Notes under the pieces: model-generated
Databases searched by the model: none
Told to the model about the DNA's origin: nothing
The model's input: only the letters and a program-made list of their open reading frames with translations
Origin: Heterodera schachtii
Taxonomy: Eukaryota; Nematoda; Chromadorea; Rhabditida; Heteroderidae
DNA: 64,000 nucleotides
NCBI GenBank assembly: GCA_023374025.1
Contig: SIJG01000038.1
Coordinates: 62,001 to 126,000, forward strand
Direction: 5' to 3'
Made by a program: the position numbers and the translations under genes
Shown: positions 1-11,060 of the stretch, piece after piece
Layout: every line of letters starts with the position of its first letter
Position numbering within the stretch: position 1 is the stretch's first letter

Positions 1-240
1 TTATCCTTTTATACCCATAAAACTAATCCATGAATTTCTTGTGTAGTCCCTTATAGTAACCATGAATTTGTTAATTCTTAAAAAATGGTTTATATTCATT
101 AAGGCTTTCAACGAAATGGTCAAAGAATTGTCCGGGTGTTGCGTGTCACCTGCAAAAAAAAAAAAAGAAAAAAATTTCGGCAAACACATTTAGGAATATC
201 AATTATTACAATAAACAAAGGGAGTGCGATTATTTTTTCA
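1..240. other. AT-rich flank, no gene seen
   Basis: AT-rich DNA with an A-tract near 154-166. I see no coding region, RNA gene or clear repeat here. The reading frame on the minus strand is short and compositionally random. Confidence 0.5.
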
Positions 241-560
241 AATGAAAAGCCATTTTTGGCACTTTCATTAGTCGGCATTTTTCATGAAAATTCAATTCCT
301 TAAATTCATTGGGGAATTAAAATTTTGCTATTAAAGAGGAGAAAAATTGGTCCATAAAATTATATAAAAAGGAAAACAAATTTTGAAGCGACCAACGGAC
401 ATTGAAAAAATTCTGAAAGAATTTGAAAAAAAATAAAAATGAATAAAAATGCAAAAGAAAACGCAAAGTAAGGATTGAAGAAATTGAAAAAAAGACAATT
501 GAAAAAATGCGACATTGAAAGTCTATAATATTTGTAAAATGAATTTATTTAATCTAATTT
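241..560 (+). pseudogene. Remnants of secreted gene family, exon 4
   Basis: Two decayed pieces of the family described at 2906-4636. Bases 245-285 resemble the end of exon 4 (the GTF.S.PFS terminus). Bases 330-500 resemble the middle of exon 4, coding for a KEEKNW-type stretch followed by a lysine-rich tail. Several frameshifts and stops are present and no upstream exons remain. The order is scrambled relative to intact copies, which suggests rearrangement as well as decay. Seen by comparison with the better copies in this window. Confidence 0.5.
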
Positions 561-674
561 ATCAAAAAAATTAAAAAATTAATTCAGAATGAATACAGTA
601 ATAAAAATGAAACACAAATAAATGCAAATGCTAAAAAATCTTTCCCTATTTTTTTGTACATAAAACCACATTTT

Positions 675-911
675 CTAATTGCGTTTCTTGTGAAAATTTT
701 TTACCCGCTCAATTTTGTCTATGTCTTTTTTTAAATTAGGGTTCCAAACTTTGCTGGCATATTCTAATTGAGGCTGAACAAAAGTTTTATAAGCTGCTAA
801 TAGAGTTTTTATATCGCTGGTTTTTAACACTCTTAAAATTTGGAAAATTCTAAGATATGCGTTTCGTACAATTTTGTTCATATGTTCCGAAAAAGTTAAA
901 TTGCGAGTCAA
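675..911 (-). pseudogene. Non-LTR retrotransposon reverse transcriptase, C-terminal remnant
   Basis: A 78-residue reading frame contains KAYKTFVQPQLEYASKVWNP-type sequence: an alpha-helical stretch, the LEYAS.VWNP signature and a following K..D..KIE.V segment. This is the region just C-terminal to the reverse transcriptase palm in LINE elements of the jockey/CR1/RTE type. The catalytic palm motifs and the endonuclease are absent, so this is a 5'-truncated dead copy. The final residues diverge into non-homologous sequence. Basis: family recognition by eye. Another LINE remnant lies at 49400-49799. Confidence 0.65.
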
Positions 912-1104
912 TTATAATGCCAAGATACCGAATATTTCCGATTCTGAAGTCTTTTTTGAGTTAATAAAATCTTCTTTTTTAATGTTATTTTCCCTATTTT
1001 TCGTTGATAATATTTTCCAACCTTTTTTCCACATTAATTTCAGAAATTCCATATCTTGGTTGTCCACCATTTTTCACTATTTTTTTTCCAAAAATCATTC
1101 AAAC

Positions 1105-2332
1105 TAGGGTTAAGCCCCGAGCCCTCGGGGGGCAAAATGTCGGGGGCCGGGGACCTCGGGGGGTGACATGTCGGGGGTCGGGTCGGGGGGGAGCTCAATT
1201 GTCGGGGGTCGGGGACCCCGGTCGGGTAGTGATCAACGAAATTTTTAACGAAAAAAATAATTTTTTCTTTTTAAATTCTTGTAAATCTTCCTTTTTTCAC
1301 TTTAATCATCTGATTCGCCAGCATGAGTGAGTCCAAGCTGGCCTTTAAACAAGGGCTTCCATTTGTTCTTATTTATAAGAATGTTCTGATTTTGGGGTAG
1401 CGATAATTTATTTATAATTTTGAAATTTTATGGCATTGTCATTAAGCAGGGTTCGTTAGTGTCCTTCCTTATTCCTTATTTCTAAGATTTGTCATTACTT
1501 GGAGGGGCCAGATCTTAGAAAATGAAAATGTCCTTATTTCTAAGATTTTGCTTATTTTCAGGCTTCACCTAAACTTTTTAAATTTTTTCTGGTTAATGTT
1601 TTATTTCGCTGGTTTTTGAAAAAAAAAAACTTTAAAATGGCCATTTTTATGTAAAAATGCTACCAAAATTTTTTCTTTGTCAACCAAATTCAACGATCTT
1701 GGTAATTTAAAAAAATTTCGTTAAGATTTAAAAAAAGTTCGGGCCAAAAAAGTTGGAAAATCTGGTTGTATGAATTCTTCTGGCCATAACTTTTTTGAAC
1801 CTTAACGAGATTTTTCAAATTTTGCAGGCTAATAGAGGACACTTAGGGCTATCGAAGGATAGCAACAAGCAAAATAAATTCTAATTTTCAAAAAATTCTG
1901 ATAGCATTTTGAACTGATTTTAAAAAATGTTGCTAAATGTTATTATTTTTGACCCTAAAATCTTTTTTTTCTGCCTTGGTGTTCATATTTTGATTTGAAA
2001 AATTACCGATCGGCACCATGGTTTTGGGGGTGGGGACGATGCCGAAAGGCGCCACCGGAAAGTTTTTCGTAATTTTTAATGAATTTTATTAAGAAAGTTT
2101 GTTCAAAATCTCAAAATTTTCAATATTTCCCGCCTTCGTGGATGAATTAACTTTTAAATTTTTACAACGCTCGGAGTCCCCAATCCCCCGAATTAGTGTC
2201 GGGGGGTCGGGGGGCAAAAAGTCGGGGGTCGGGGACCTCGGGGGATGACATGTCGGGGGTCGGGTCGGGGGATCGGCCCAAAAAACGTCTCGGGTCGGGG
2301 GCCGGGGGGCTCGGGGTCGGGGCTTAACCCTA
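1105..2332. mobile_element. hAT-like non-autonomous DNA transposon
   Basis: The two ends are inverted repeats: both begin TAGGGTTAAGCCCCGA when read inwards. They are followed by subterminal GC-rich blocks of repeated CGGGGGTCGGG units (1116-1226 and 2190-2320). An identical 8-bp sequence, ATTCAAAC, lies just outside each end (1097-1104 and 2333-2340), as expected for a target-site duplication. Eight-base duplications and TAGGG-type termini are typical of hAT elements, though P-like elements also give 8 bp. The 1,228-bp element has no transposase-like reading frame, so it would have to be moved in trans. Its GC-rich ends contrast strongly with the AT-rich surroundings. Confidence 0.8.
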
Positions 2333-2340
2333 ATTCAAAC

Positions 2341-2905
2341 CTTAGTTTTCAGATAATAAAAATAAAAAAAAAAACAATATTCATTGAAAACATTGGTTTC
2401 ACAGCCCGCAGTTTTTTACTAGTCGCAATTGGGAATGAAAAAATTACGAATTTTACTTAAGAAATTTAAAAAATCTTACTTTGAACTTGCACATTCTATA
2501 TTTGAGTTTTTACAGCTAATTTTAATCATCTTTCTCTTGTTCGTTTTTTTTTGCCCGTGTCGACGAAATGAAATCGCCAAATTTGCCAACAGAATCCTTT
2601 ATCAGATTTTTTTTTCATCATTATTTGCCGCATTTTCAATTGCTTTTTCCAATTTCGCTATTTCTTTCTGGGCATTTTCTTTTGTATTTGCATACATTTT
2701 TAAACCAACAGACATTCATTTGCACTTTAAAAATATAAAAATTTTATACAAAAATTTATCAAATAAAATAAAAAAAAAGACAAAAGAAAAGGAAAATAAC
2801 AAAACAAACAAAAAGCTGGAAATTGAAAAAAGACAGAATCATTCGAAAGGAAAAGGGAAAAAATTCAAAAAAACAGAAAAGTCAATCATTTTGTGAAAAC
2901 GTTTT
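2341..2905. other. 3' flank of secreted-family copy; duplicated elsewhere
   Basis: AT-rich DNA downstream (on the minus strand) of the family gene at 2906-4636. The part from about 2750 to 2905 (A-rich, with repeated gacaaaagaaaagg-like strings) recurs at 33420-33580. It also resembles the 3' flanks of other copies (e.g. 47349-47640 in opposite orientation). Long open frames on the plus strand look like antisense of low-complexity sequence, not genes. Confidence 0.5.
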
Positions 2906-4636
2906 TTATGAAAATGGCGACGAATTGAAAGTGTCAAATTTGTCATTGTATTCATTTGACAGAGCTTTTTTTTCTTTGTTTGTCGCATTTTCAATTGCTT
3001 TTTTCAATTTCGCATTTTCTTTTTTGGCATTTTCTTTCGTATTTTTGCATAATTTTTCCATTTTTTGCTCAAATTCTTCTCGAATTCTTTCACTGTCCGT
3101 TTGTCCTTTTAAAATTTGTTTTCCCTTTTGTATAATTTTATGGAACCAATTTTTCTCCTCTTTAATTTCAAAATTTAATTCTTCCTCATTTACCAATTTT
3201 ATTTCATAAGTGGCATTTTTATCTTTTTGCCAAAAATATTCCGAATTATAACTCAGAAGTTTGACAATATCAAAAAAACTGCCAGGATCTTCCCCACTTA
3301 TCATAAATATTGGCTTCACTAATGGTGGCAATTGTTTCGACACTTTCGGATTTTTAGCTTAATAAATTATTATCACCATTATTTTAATAAATGGAAAAAT
3401 AAAAATTATGTATAACTCGAACTAACCTTCAGCATACAAAAGGAATAAATATTCATATAAAATGTGCAAATATTTTCGGTATTTTTGGCATTTTTCTAAA
3501 ATTTCCTCCCCAATTTTCTCACAGTCCCAATTCTCTCGCATCAAATACACCAAGCCAAGATTGGCTTCATATTTTTGTGTCAAATGTTCTTTCATTTTCT
3601 CAATTTTGCATAATACGCGTCTATCAACAGACCAATAAATATTTTCTTTCTTTTTCGATTGACTTAAATAATTTGAATATTCTTTTGCCATCGTATAAAA
3701 TTTCTCTGAATTTGTCGCTAATCCTTTGACAATTTCCGAAAATAGAGCATCTTCAAAAATTTGAATTTATTTAATTTTCATTGAATATTAAGTCTCACCC
3801 ATGTCCATTTATCATCAAAGTTTGAATGCATAATTATTTTATGTTTGTCATAATTTATTAAATTGGCTCTCGATGGTTCGTCTTTTTTTGCCCTCTCTTC
3901 CGCTTTTCTGAACATTTCCTCTAAATATTGTTCAAATTTACCTCCACAATTTTGTTGAATTATTTCGTCCAAACTTTCATTTGTTTTATAATTATTCGCT
4001 GTTTCAATTGCCAATTGCAAAATCATTTCATTAATTGACAATTTTGGTTCATTTTTTAATTTAAATTCATAATTCAATCTCTTTTCATTCAACAATTTTG
4101 GTTCAAAATAATTACCGAACAATTCGTTTAATTTATATTTATAAACTCGACTACTCCATTTTGATTTAAAATAAAATTGCGAAATTTTGGCTAGACAATT
4201 CACCGCATAAATTATTGGCCCTTCAATTTCAATTTCATTTTTAAACACAAATTTTGGCATCACTGTTGGAATTCCGAGGTATTCTCTGTACAAATATTCG
4301 TACAAAATGTCCAAATATTTTCGATATTTTTGGCATTCTGTCCTTTCATACCCATCAAATTCATCTGCTATTTTGTCACATTGCCAATTCATTTTCATAA
4401 AATGCACAATGCCAAGGTGTGCCTCATATTTTTGAATAGAATATTCACTAATTTGCGTTTCTTGGTGACCTTTGATAAATGCAATTAGCATATTGTCTTC
4501 AATCTAATTAATAAAAACGGGTTATAAAATTTAATTTCCCTAATTAATAACTCACCGATGGAATTGCATCTGAAAATGGGATTAAAAAAAGATGAACAAT
4601 AATAAGAAAGGGTATTATAAAAAAAGAATAGAACAT
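2906..4636 (-). CDS. Secreted lineage-specific family, copy A (four exons)
   Basis: I do not recognise the family. Exon 1 (4556-4636) codes a 27-residue signal peptide and ends at a GTGAGT donor. Exon 2 (3799-4503) has module one: QKYEAHLG, NWQCDKI, ECQKYRKYLDILYEYLYREY, then P.F and a hydrophilic region. Exon 3 (3427 to about 3755) repeats the module: QKYEANLG, NWDCEKI, KCQKYRKYLHILYEYL. Exon 4 (2906-3357) begins KQLPPLVKPIF and ends in a Lys/Glu-rich coiled-coil-like tail terminating NSSPFS. Exon phases join correctly except before exon 3, where the usual TTTAG acceptor is replaced by sequence without a usable AG. This copy may therefore be splice-defective. The predicted protein would be exported; function unknown. 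The cluster of similar copies suggests rapid duplication, as seen in nematode secreted effector families (inference only). Confidence 0.7.
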
Positions 4637-4669
4637 TTTTTTCTTTAAAAATGATAAAAAAAATTTAAA

Positions 4670-5310
4670 AACCCATTAATCATTTTTTTAAAAAAGATAA
4701 TTCAAAAAATTTTTGTTCGAAATTAACTAATAAATAAAATATATTTATAAAATAATTAATTTAAAAAAAAGATATTATGAAAATTAACTAAAGTAATTAT
4801 GAAAATGAAAAATGGAAAATCATACAGCCTTATAAACAAAGCAAATTTTGATTTTAAATAGTGATCATAAGTAGAATTATTAAATTATTTAATATAATTT
4901 CTTTTTACATTAAATAATGATACAATATTTTAAAAATTGGGATTGATAAGTAGGGATTATCCAAATGTATTTAATATAATTTACTTTATTATGCTAAATA
5001 ATGATGCAATAATTAAAAAATTGGGATTGACCATAAGTAGAATTATCCAAATCTACTTAATATAATTGTTTTTATATTAAATAATGACGCAATATTTTAA
5101 AAATTGGATTGATCATAAGTAGGGATTATCAAAATCTACTTAATTTTTTTTATATTAAATAATGATGCAATATTTTAAAAATTACGATTGAATATAAGTA
5201 GGATTACCCAAATCTATCGTAGAAATACCCAAATCTACTTAATATAATTGTTTTATATTAAATAATGATGCAAAATTATAAAATTGGGATTGACCATAAG
5301 TAGGATAAAC
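4670..5310. repeat. Upstream repeat of family genes, left arm of inverted pair
   Basis: Contains several ~75-90-bp imperfect tandem units built around a string like aagtagaattatccaaatc followed by a tattaaataatgatgcaat-like string. The same DNA occurs in inverse orientation at about 6740-7165. Related units lie at 35500-35710 and 41390-41740. In most cases it sits just upstream of the signal-peptide exon or exon remnants of a family gene, so it travels with the duplicated unit and may include its promoter. Confidence 0.65.
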
Positions 5311-5639
5311 CTATTTTTCAAAAAGTCAAAAATGATTTAATTTTTTATTTCATTTTTGTGGAGAAAACATTCACAATTTAGCGAATTTTAAAAATATCGG
5401 ATAAGCGCATTTAAAATTTCGTGTTCCCATCTGCTATTTTTAAAATTAATAATCATAAAAATTTATTAAGTTAAAGCCCGAAGGTGCTGTAACAATATTA
5501 AACAAAATTTCTATGTTTTTTATTGCAAAATTTGAACTAAAATTGTTGAATGAGAAGAGATTAAATTAAGAAATAAAAAAGAAAATTGAACTAAAATTAC
5601 CAAGTCTTTTCGTCTTTTTCTTCATTTTCTCTCTCTTTT

Positions 5640-5835
5640 AATTTTATAATTTTAATGAAATGATTTTGCAATTGGTAATTGATACAGCGAATAAATGCCA
5701 AATAAACGAAAGTTTGGACGGAATAATTAAACAAAATTTTGAAAATGCAGAAGGTGATCAAGAAAGATCAAATTGAGATTAGTATATAAAGACAAATTTG
5801 ACATTTGCACTTCGTCGCCATTTTCATGAAAAATT
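5640..5835 (+). pseudogene. Family fragments: exon 2 end and exon 4 end
   Basis: Bases 5650-5780 code a degraded NEMILQL.IDTAN..... ESLDGII piece from the end of exon 2. Bases 5785-5830 match the exon 4 terminus. The intervening exons are missing, so this is a deleted copy. Confidence 0.55.
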
Positions 5836-6157
5836 CATTCTTTTCCTCGAAATTCATTGGCTTTTCAGATTATTTCAATTTTCTTTTCGCTTTTCGTTGA
5901 TATTCCTACGGTCTTCACTTTGTTCTACGCTTTCACATTTATAAATTTTATCTTTAAAGAACAGATTTTCAAAATATTGGAATAAGTTCCAGCGGAAATG
6001 CGGTAAAAACTTGTTATTGTTTTTAAAAATTAGTTATATAAATGCCAAAAAAAAGTGGAATCAAAACAGATTTTTAAATCAAAGAATTGAGAATGAAAAT
6101 GTCTTCGTTTTTTCTTTTTTAATTTTTTCTCTTCAGAATGTTATTTATTATCATATA

Positions 6158-6205
<48 letters not shown>

Positions 6206-6739
6206 TTCACCATTTTATTTGTCAATTAATTTTTCTTAAATTTATTTCCCAAATTACCACTAAATTCTATTTTATTAAAATAATTTTATGTTGTTTTTAA
6301 ATTAAATATAAATTATCAAATAAAAATGAAATTGAGATGATTATTAATTATAAAAATCCCTTATTACTCACTAGAAGTAAAATTTACATGATATAATAAA
6401 ACCATATCATTGGATGTTTTTTTAGATTAATTTGAAAAATACTAAAAAAAGAGCAAAAACAAGGTAAAACAATTTTCTGATTTTTTAAATTCTAAAGATT
6501 GGGGCTTTGAATAATATTCGCAAATTCGATAATTCAATTTAATAATTTTTCAAGTAATTATTTTAAAAATTTTTGTTTATACACTGCTATTAGAGTCTTT
6601 ACTTCCCTGTTTTTTAACACTCTTAAAATTTTGAAATTCTATGTTTTTTATTTGTGATGGGTGAAAAATAAATTATAAAAATGTTCTACCAATTTTTATT
6701 CGCGAACTTTGACATTAATTTTCCAATTTAATTCATAAG
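5836..6739. other. AT-rich spacer with (TA)n microsatellite
   Basis: No gene seen. A run of about 24 TA dinucleotides lies at 6155-6201. The stretch is the spacer between the two arms of the inverted upstream repeat. Confidence 0.6.
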
Positions 6740-7165
6740 TCAATCCCAATTTTATAATTTTGCATCATTATTTAATATAAAAACAATTATATTAAGTAGA
6801 TTTGGGTATTTCTACTTATGATCAATCCCAATTTTTAAAATATTGCGTCATTATTTAATATAAAAACAATTATATTAAGTAGATTTGGATAATCCCTACT
6901 TATCAATCCCAATTTTTAAAATATTGTATCATTATTTAATGTAAAAAGAAATTATATTAAATAATTTAATAATTCTACTTATGTTCACTATTTAAAATCA
7001 AATTTTGCTTTGTTTATAAGGCTGTATGATTTTCCATTTTTCATTTTCATAATTACTTTAGTTAATTTTCATAATATCTTTTTTTTAATTAATTATTTTA
7101 TAAATATATTTTATTTATTAGTTAATTTCGAACAAAATTTTTTTGAATTATCTTTTTTTAATTAG
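6740..7165. repeat. Upstream repeat of family genes, right arm of inverted pair
   Basis: Reverse complement of much of 4670-5310, including the segment that reads toward a family exon. It leads directly into the exon 3 remnant at 7165, as the left arm leads into copy A. Confidence 0.65.
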
Positions 7166-7565
7166 ACTGAAGATGCTTTATTTACGGAATTTGTCAAAGG
7201 ATTAGCGACAAATTCAGAGACATTTTTTAAAATGGCTGAAGAATATTTGATGGGAGAGAATTGGCAATGTGAAAAAATTTGGAAGGAAATTTTAGAAAAA
7301 TGCCAAAAATACCGAAAATATTTGCACATTTTATATGAATATTTATTCCTTTTGTATGCTGAAGGTTAGTTCTTGTTATACATAATTTTTATTTTTCCAT
7401 TTATTAAAATAATAATGATAATAATTTATTATATGTGAAAATGCAAAAGAAAATGCCAAGGAAGAAAAGGCGAAAATGGAAAAAGCAATTCAAAATGCGG
7501 CAAATAATGAAGAAAAAGAAAAACAGAGAAGAATATAATGACAAATTTGGCACTTTCAATTCGTC
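7165..7565 (+). pseudogene. Secreted family, internally deleted copy B
   Basis: A TTAG acceptor is followed by EDALFTEFVKGLATNSE, then jumps directly to NWQCEKI and CQKYRKYLHILYEYLF, losing the middle of exon 3. A donor follows at about 7366. After a normal-looking intron, exon 4 lacks its first half and resumes at KENAKEEKAK, ending near NSSPFS with a frameshift in the KEK run. No signal peptide exon is present. Confidence 0.65.
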
Positions 7566-7894
7566 GCCATTTTCATAAAAACCTTTTCACAAAATGATTG
7601 ACTTTTCTGTTTTTTTAGACTTTTTTCCCTTTTCCTTTCGAATGATTTTGTCTTTTTTCAATTTTCAGCTTTTTGTTTTGTTATTTACCTTTTCTTTTGT
7701 CTCTATTTTCATTTTATTTAATAAATTTTTGTTTCTTTTACCTTTCCAGATTTTTTTCCTAAGGAAAATGATATAAACCCAAAAATTTTAACAAATGGAA
7801 AAAATGAGGGTGACAGACAAAATAATCGAGAGTATAGCAAAACTTATTCGTGGCCAATGGTTTTAATGTGATAAAAACATGTTTTATTTAAGCA
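7566..7894. other. 3' flank of copy B
   Basis: Pyrimidine-rich on the plus strand, like the DNA behind other family copies (compare 47349-47640). No gene seen. Confidence 0.45.
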
Positions 7895-8080
7895 ATTTAC
7901 AAAGGATTAAAAAGATTAAAAAAAATTTTTATTGATCAATTAGACACTTTTAAATGTTCCTGAGTAATTAATTGCTTCTTTACATTTGATAGCTCTTCAT
8001 AACAAAAAATAATCAAGGCCAAGCCTTGCCCAAAGCTTGATTTCTCGGGTTTTTACACTACTTGGATTTTTTGGGATTTG
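7895..8080 (+). repeat. Direct repeat, copy 1 of 2 (about 180 bp)
   Basis: Near-identical to 10182-10357: starts in an A-rich stretch, continues through an atgttcctgagtaattaatt string and ends after tttctcgggtttttacacta-like sequence. The two copies flank about 2.1 kb. They could be short LTR-like ends or duplicated unique DNA; I found no primer-binding site, gag or pol. Confidence 0.7.
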
Positions 8081-10181
8081 CCCAAAACACATGGTCAGGT
8101 CCAACATGGAAACCAGATTAGATCCAAGCTTTTATCATTAATTGTTTGTAAAAAAAAAATATTAAAAATTTACCGCTTTATTTTTGGTGGAAATGCCTTT
8201 GCTATTTTCAAACACTGTGTAAATTGGCAAAGACAGAAAGTATGACAAAACAATAAAAATGGTAATTCATTTTGGCAATTTGAATTAAAATTAGATGATT
8301 AAACAGTGACAAATAAAATAATAGCAATGAAAAATTTACGATATTAAAGATAATTAATTATTAAAAATGATTTATATTTAATAATTTTTGAGATTTTAAA
8401 AATGTCATTTGATTTTGAATAAATTTCCGAAGTCAGAATTCCCCCCCCCCCCCCCCCCAAATGTCTGAACTCGGAATTTCTTTGCATCGTTGGAACATCG
8501 GCTATTATTCATTTTTGGTAAAAAAAAAATCCTAAGTTAGTTTTAAAAATCCTGAGCTTGGTAAGGGATGCTCCGGCGGAATTCCGTATTTCAGGAAATT
8601 TTTTAGGAATTCGGTTTTTTATATTAAAAATTAATAAATTAAATTATGGAAATTGCACACCTTCAAAGTAAAGTTGGAATAAATATTCATAGAAAATGCA
8701 AAATATTGACGATGCTATTGTATTCTTCTCGTTCATGTTCTCCAAATTCCTCCCTAATTTCTGGACATCGCCAATTTTTTAATTTTTTCTCATTAAAGCG
8801 AAATGGCCCGAAAATCACGGGATTGGTTTTTCATTTGAAATGACAAAATGCTACCCCTTCTCCTTTTTCTTATTAATGAAAATTGAAAAGTGAAAATTTA
8901 AATAAACGGAAATGTTTTTTAAGAAAACCAAATATTGTCAAAATTGATTAAAATTTTACATTAATTCTAACTAAATTTTATGCCAAAATTGAAAAACGCC
9001 GGAAATGTTTTTAAAGAAAACCAAATATTGTCAAAATTGATTAAAATTTTACATTAATTCTAACTAATTTTATGCCAAAATTGAAAAACGCCGGAAATGT
9101 TTTTAAAGAAAACAAAATATTCTCAAAATTGATTAAATTTCTTTATTAATTTGAAATTTTTTCTTCACAAATTCCTTATAAAAATCTGTGCTAATTATTA
9201 ATTTTTTAATAATTACAAAAACAGAATAAGTTTAACTCTACTTCTACAATTTAATTTATCATTTAATATTACTTTCATTTTTTATTTCAGTTTTCAATAC
9301 TAATTTAAATTATTTAATTAACATTAAAAATAAGTAAATTATCCTTTAAAATAGTGATAAAATAAAATATTCCTAAAATGCAAAAAATCGCGGATTTTCT
9401 AGTATTTTAATTTGTGAAAACTACCTTTCAGAACGGTTTCGCAAAAATCGAAAGAATTTCTGGAAAAACTTTTTTCATCTTTAAGTTAGAAAACCCAAAT
9501 AAAATATATAAAATTCTCACTATTTTTCTTATTTTTAAGCTTTAATACACTAACATGTCCAACCCTGAAGTGAGTTTTGAATTTCTAAAAATTAGCCTAA
9601 ATTTCCAGCGCTAAGAATGGAAACTTTTTAAAATATTCAAAATTTTTAAAAATTTCAAATTAGGCAAAAATAAGTTTTTTTCAAAGTTTTTTATCTTGGC
9701 TCTAAAAAAAATAATCCCTCGGTTTCCATTTATCCCCCAGTCTCCATTTATCCCCAGTCTCCAATTATCCCCCCCTTTCTGAGGAGGTTGAAAAATAATC
9801 CCCCATGGGTGATAATTAGAGAAAATACGGTATGTCTAATTTCTTCTCGAAACTTCTCCCAATTGTACTTTTTATTTTTTGAAATTTAAAATCCACAACA
9901 AACCGAACAATATGCATATAAAAAATTAAATTGTCACCAAAAAAATATAGGACAAACATTCAAAAATATTTTAAAAACTATATTAAAATTGTAAATCATA
10001 TTAAAAAAAATCATTTATTATGAAAATAAATATAATCAAAAAATGCTCCAGAAAATTTAAAGCTCTCACTATGAATAGCAAAAGCACCTATATAATTTCA
10101 AAACAATAAAATTAATTTAATTAATATTTTCTTTTTTTCTCCAAAATTTTTTTTTCGGCTTTTATAAAAATACCCAACGAC
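8081..10181. other. AT-rich segment between direct repeats
   Basis: No convincing gene. Features: a run of about 20 C (8439-8459) flanked by gaattc on the left and by ggaattt on the right; a 93-bp tandem repeat with about 2.5 copies (8905-9135); and three short repeats of a ccatttatcccc type at 9725-9775. Confidence 0.55.
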
Positions 10182-10357
10182 AAAAATTAAAAAGATTTAA
10201 AAAAATTTTATTGATCAATTAGACACTTTTAAATGTTCCTGAGTAATTAATTGCTTCTTTACATTTGATAGCTCTTCATAAAAAAAATAATCAAGGCCAA
10301 GCCTTGCCCAAAGCTTGATATCTCGGGTTTTTACACTACTTTGATTTTCCGGGATTT
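10182..10357 (+). repeat. Direct repeat, copy 2 of 2
   Basis: Matches 7895-8080 over about 175 bp with a handful of differences. Confidence 0.7.
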
Positions 10358-10365
10358 TAACCAAA

Positions 10366-10480
10366 AAATCAATCGAAATTGAAGACAATCTTCGGCAAGA
10401 ATTTGAAAAAATGGAAAAAAATATGTGAAAATAAGAAAGAAAATGCCGAGGAAGAAAAGGAATATTGGAAAAAGCAATTC
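10366..10480 (+). pseudogene. Secreted family exon 4 fragment
   Basis: Codes IEIEDNLRQEFEKM-like sequence with frameshifts, followed by a KENAEEEKE string, as in exon 4 of the family. It begins directly after the second direct repeat, so the 2.3-kb unit 7895-10357 may have inserted into a family gene. Confidence 0.5.
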
Positions 10481-10489
10481 AAATTTTTC

Positions 10490-11054
10490 GTATTTTTTTC
10501 CTTCTTCCTTTGGAATGCATGTTTTTCAGTTTTTTTTAATTTTGTATTTATAAATTACACTTTTTATTTTTTTTTTAAAAATTTTGGTATGCTTTTTAAG
10601 CAATTAAAATCGCTGATTTTCTTTGAACTTTGTGAAATTTATGTCCATATTTTTCGAACCCTGAAAAATTTGATAAGAATCCAATGATTTATTTTTTCAT
10701 TTTTCCATGGATTCAATTTAGAATTAAATTTCTCTGTTAGAGAAATGCCCATTTTTCAATGATGCAAGTGTAAGAGAGAGTCGGAATTGTCGGGATTTTT
10801 CGTTTGACTGCCGAAGCCCTAGGAATTTCACATTTTTACATTCATTTCTTTTTTTTAGTGGTAAAACAGCTTAAATTTAAAAAAAATGAACAAAATGAAA
10901 GTATTTATGAAACATTGAAAAAATGTGATTAGATGGCTTTTAACTGTTAAAGCAAAAATTTCTCCGAAAAATTAGAAAATAAAAAAACTAAATAATGAAT
11001 AGTTAGTTATTAATGAAACCCAAAAAAAAAAACTTTTCGGAAAAAACAAAGTTT
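10490..11054. other. AT-rich flank left of the Polinton
   Basis: No gene seen. Ends at the Polinton target-site duplication. Confidence 0.6.
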
Positions 11055-11060
11055 TACAAA
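11055..11060. repeat. Polinton target-site duplication, left
   Basis: TACAAA, identical to 33044-33049. Six-base duplications are the hallmark of Polinton integration. Confidence 0.9.

Noticed and set aside
2429..3209. Plus-strand frames in the first family locus
   Set aside because: Antisense of exon 4 and of its A-rich flank.
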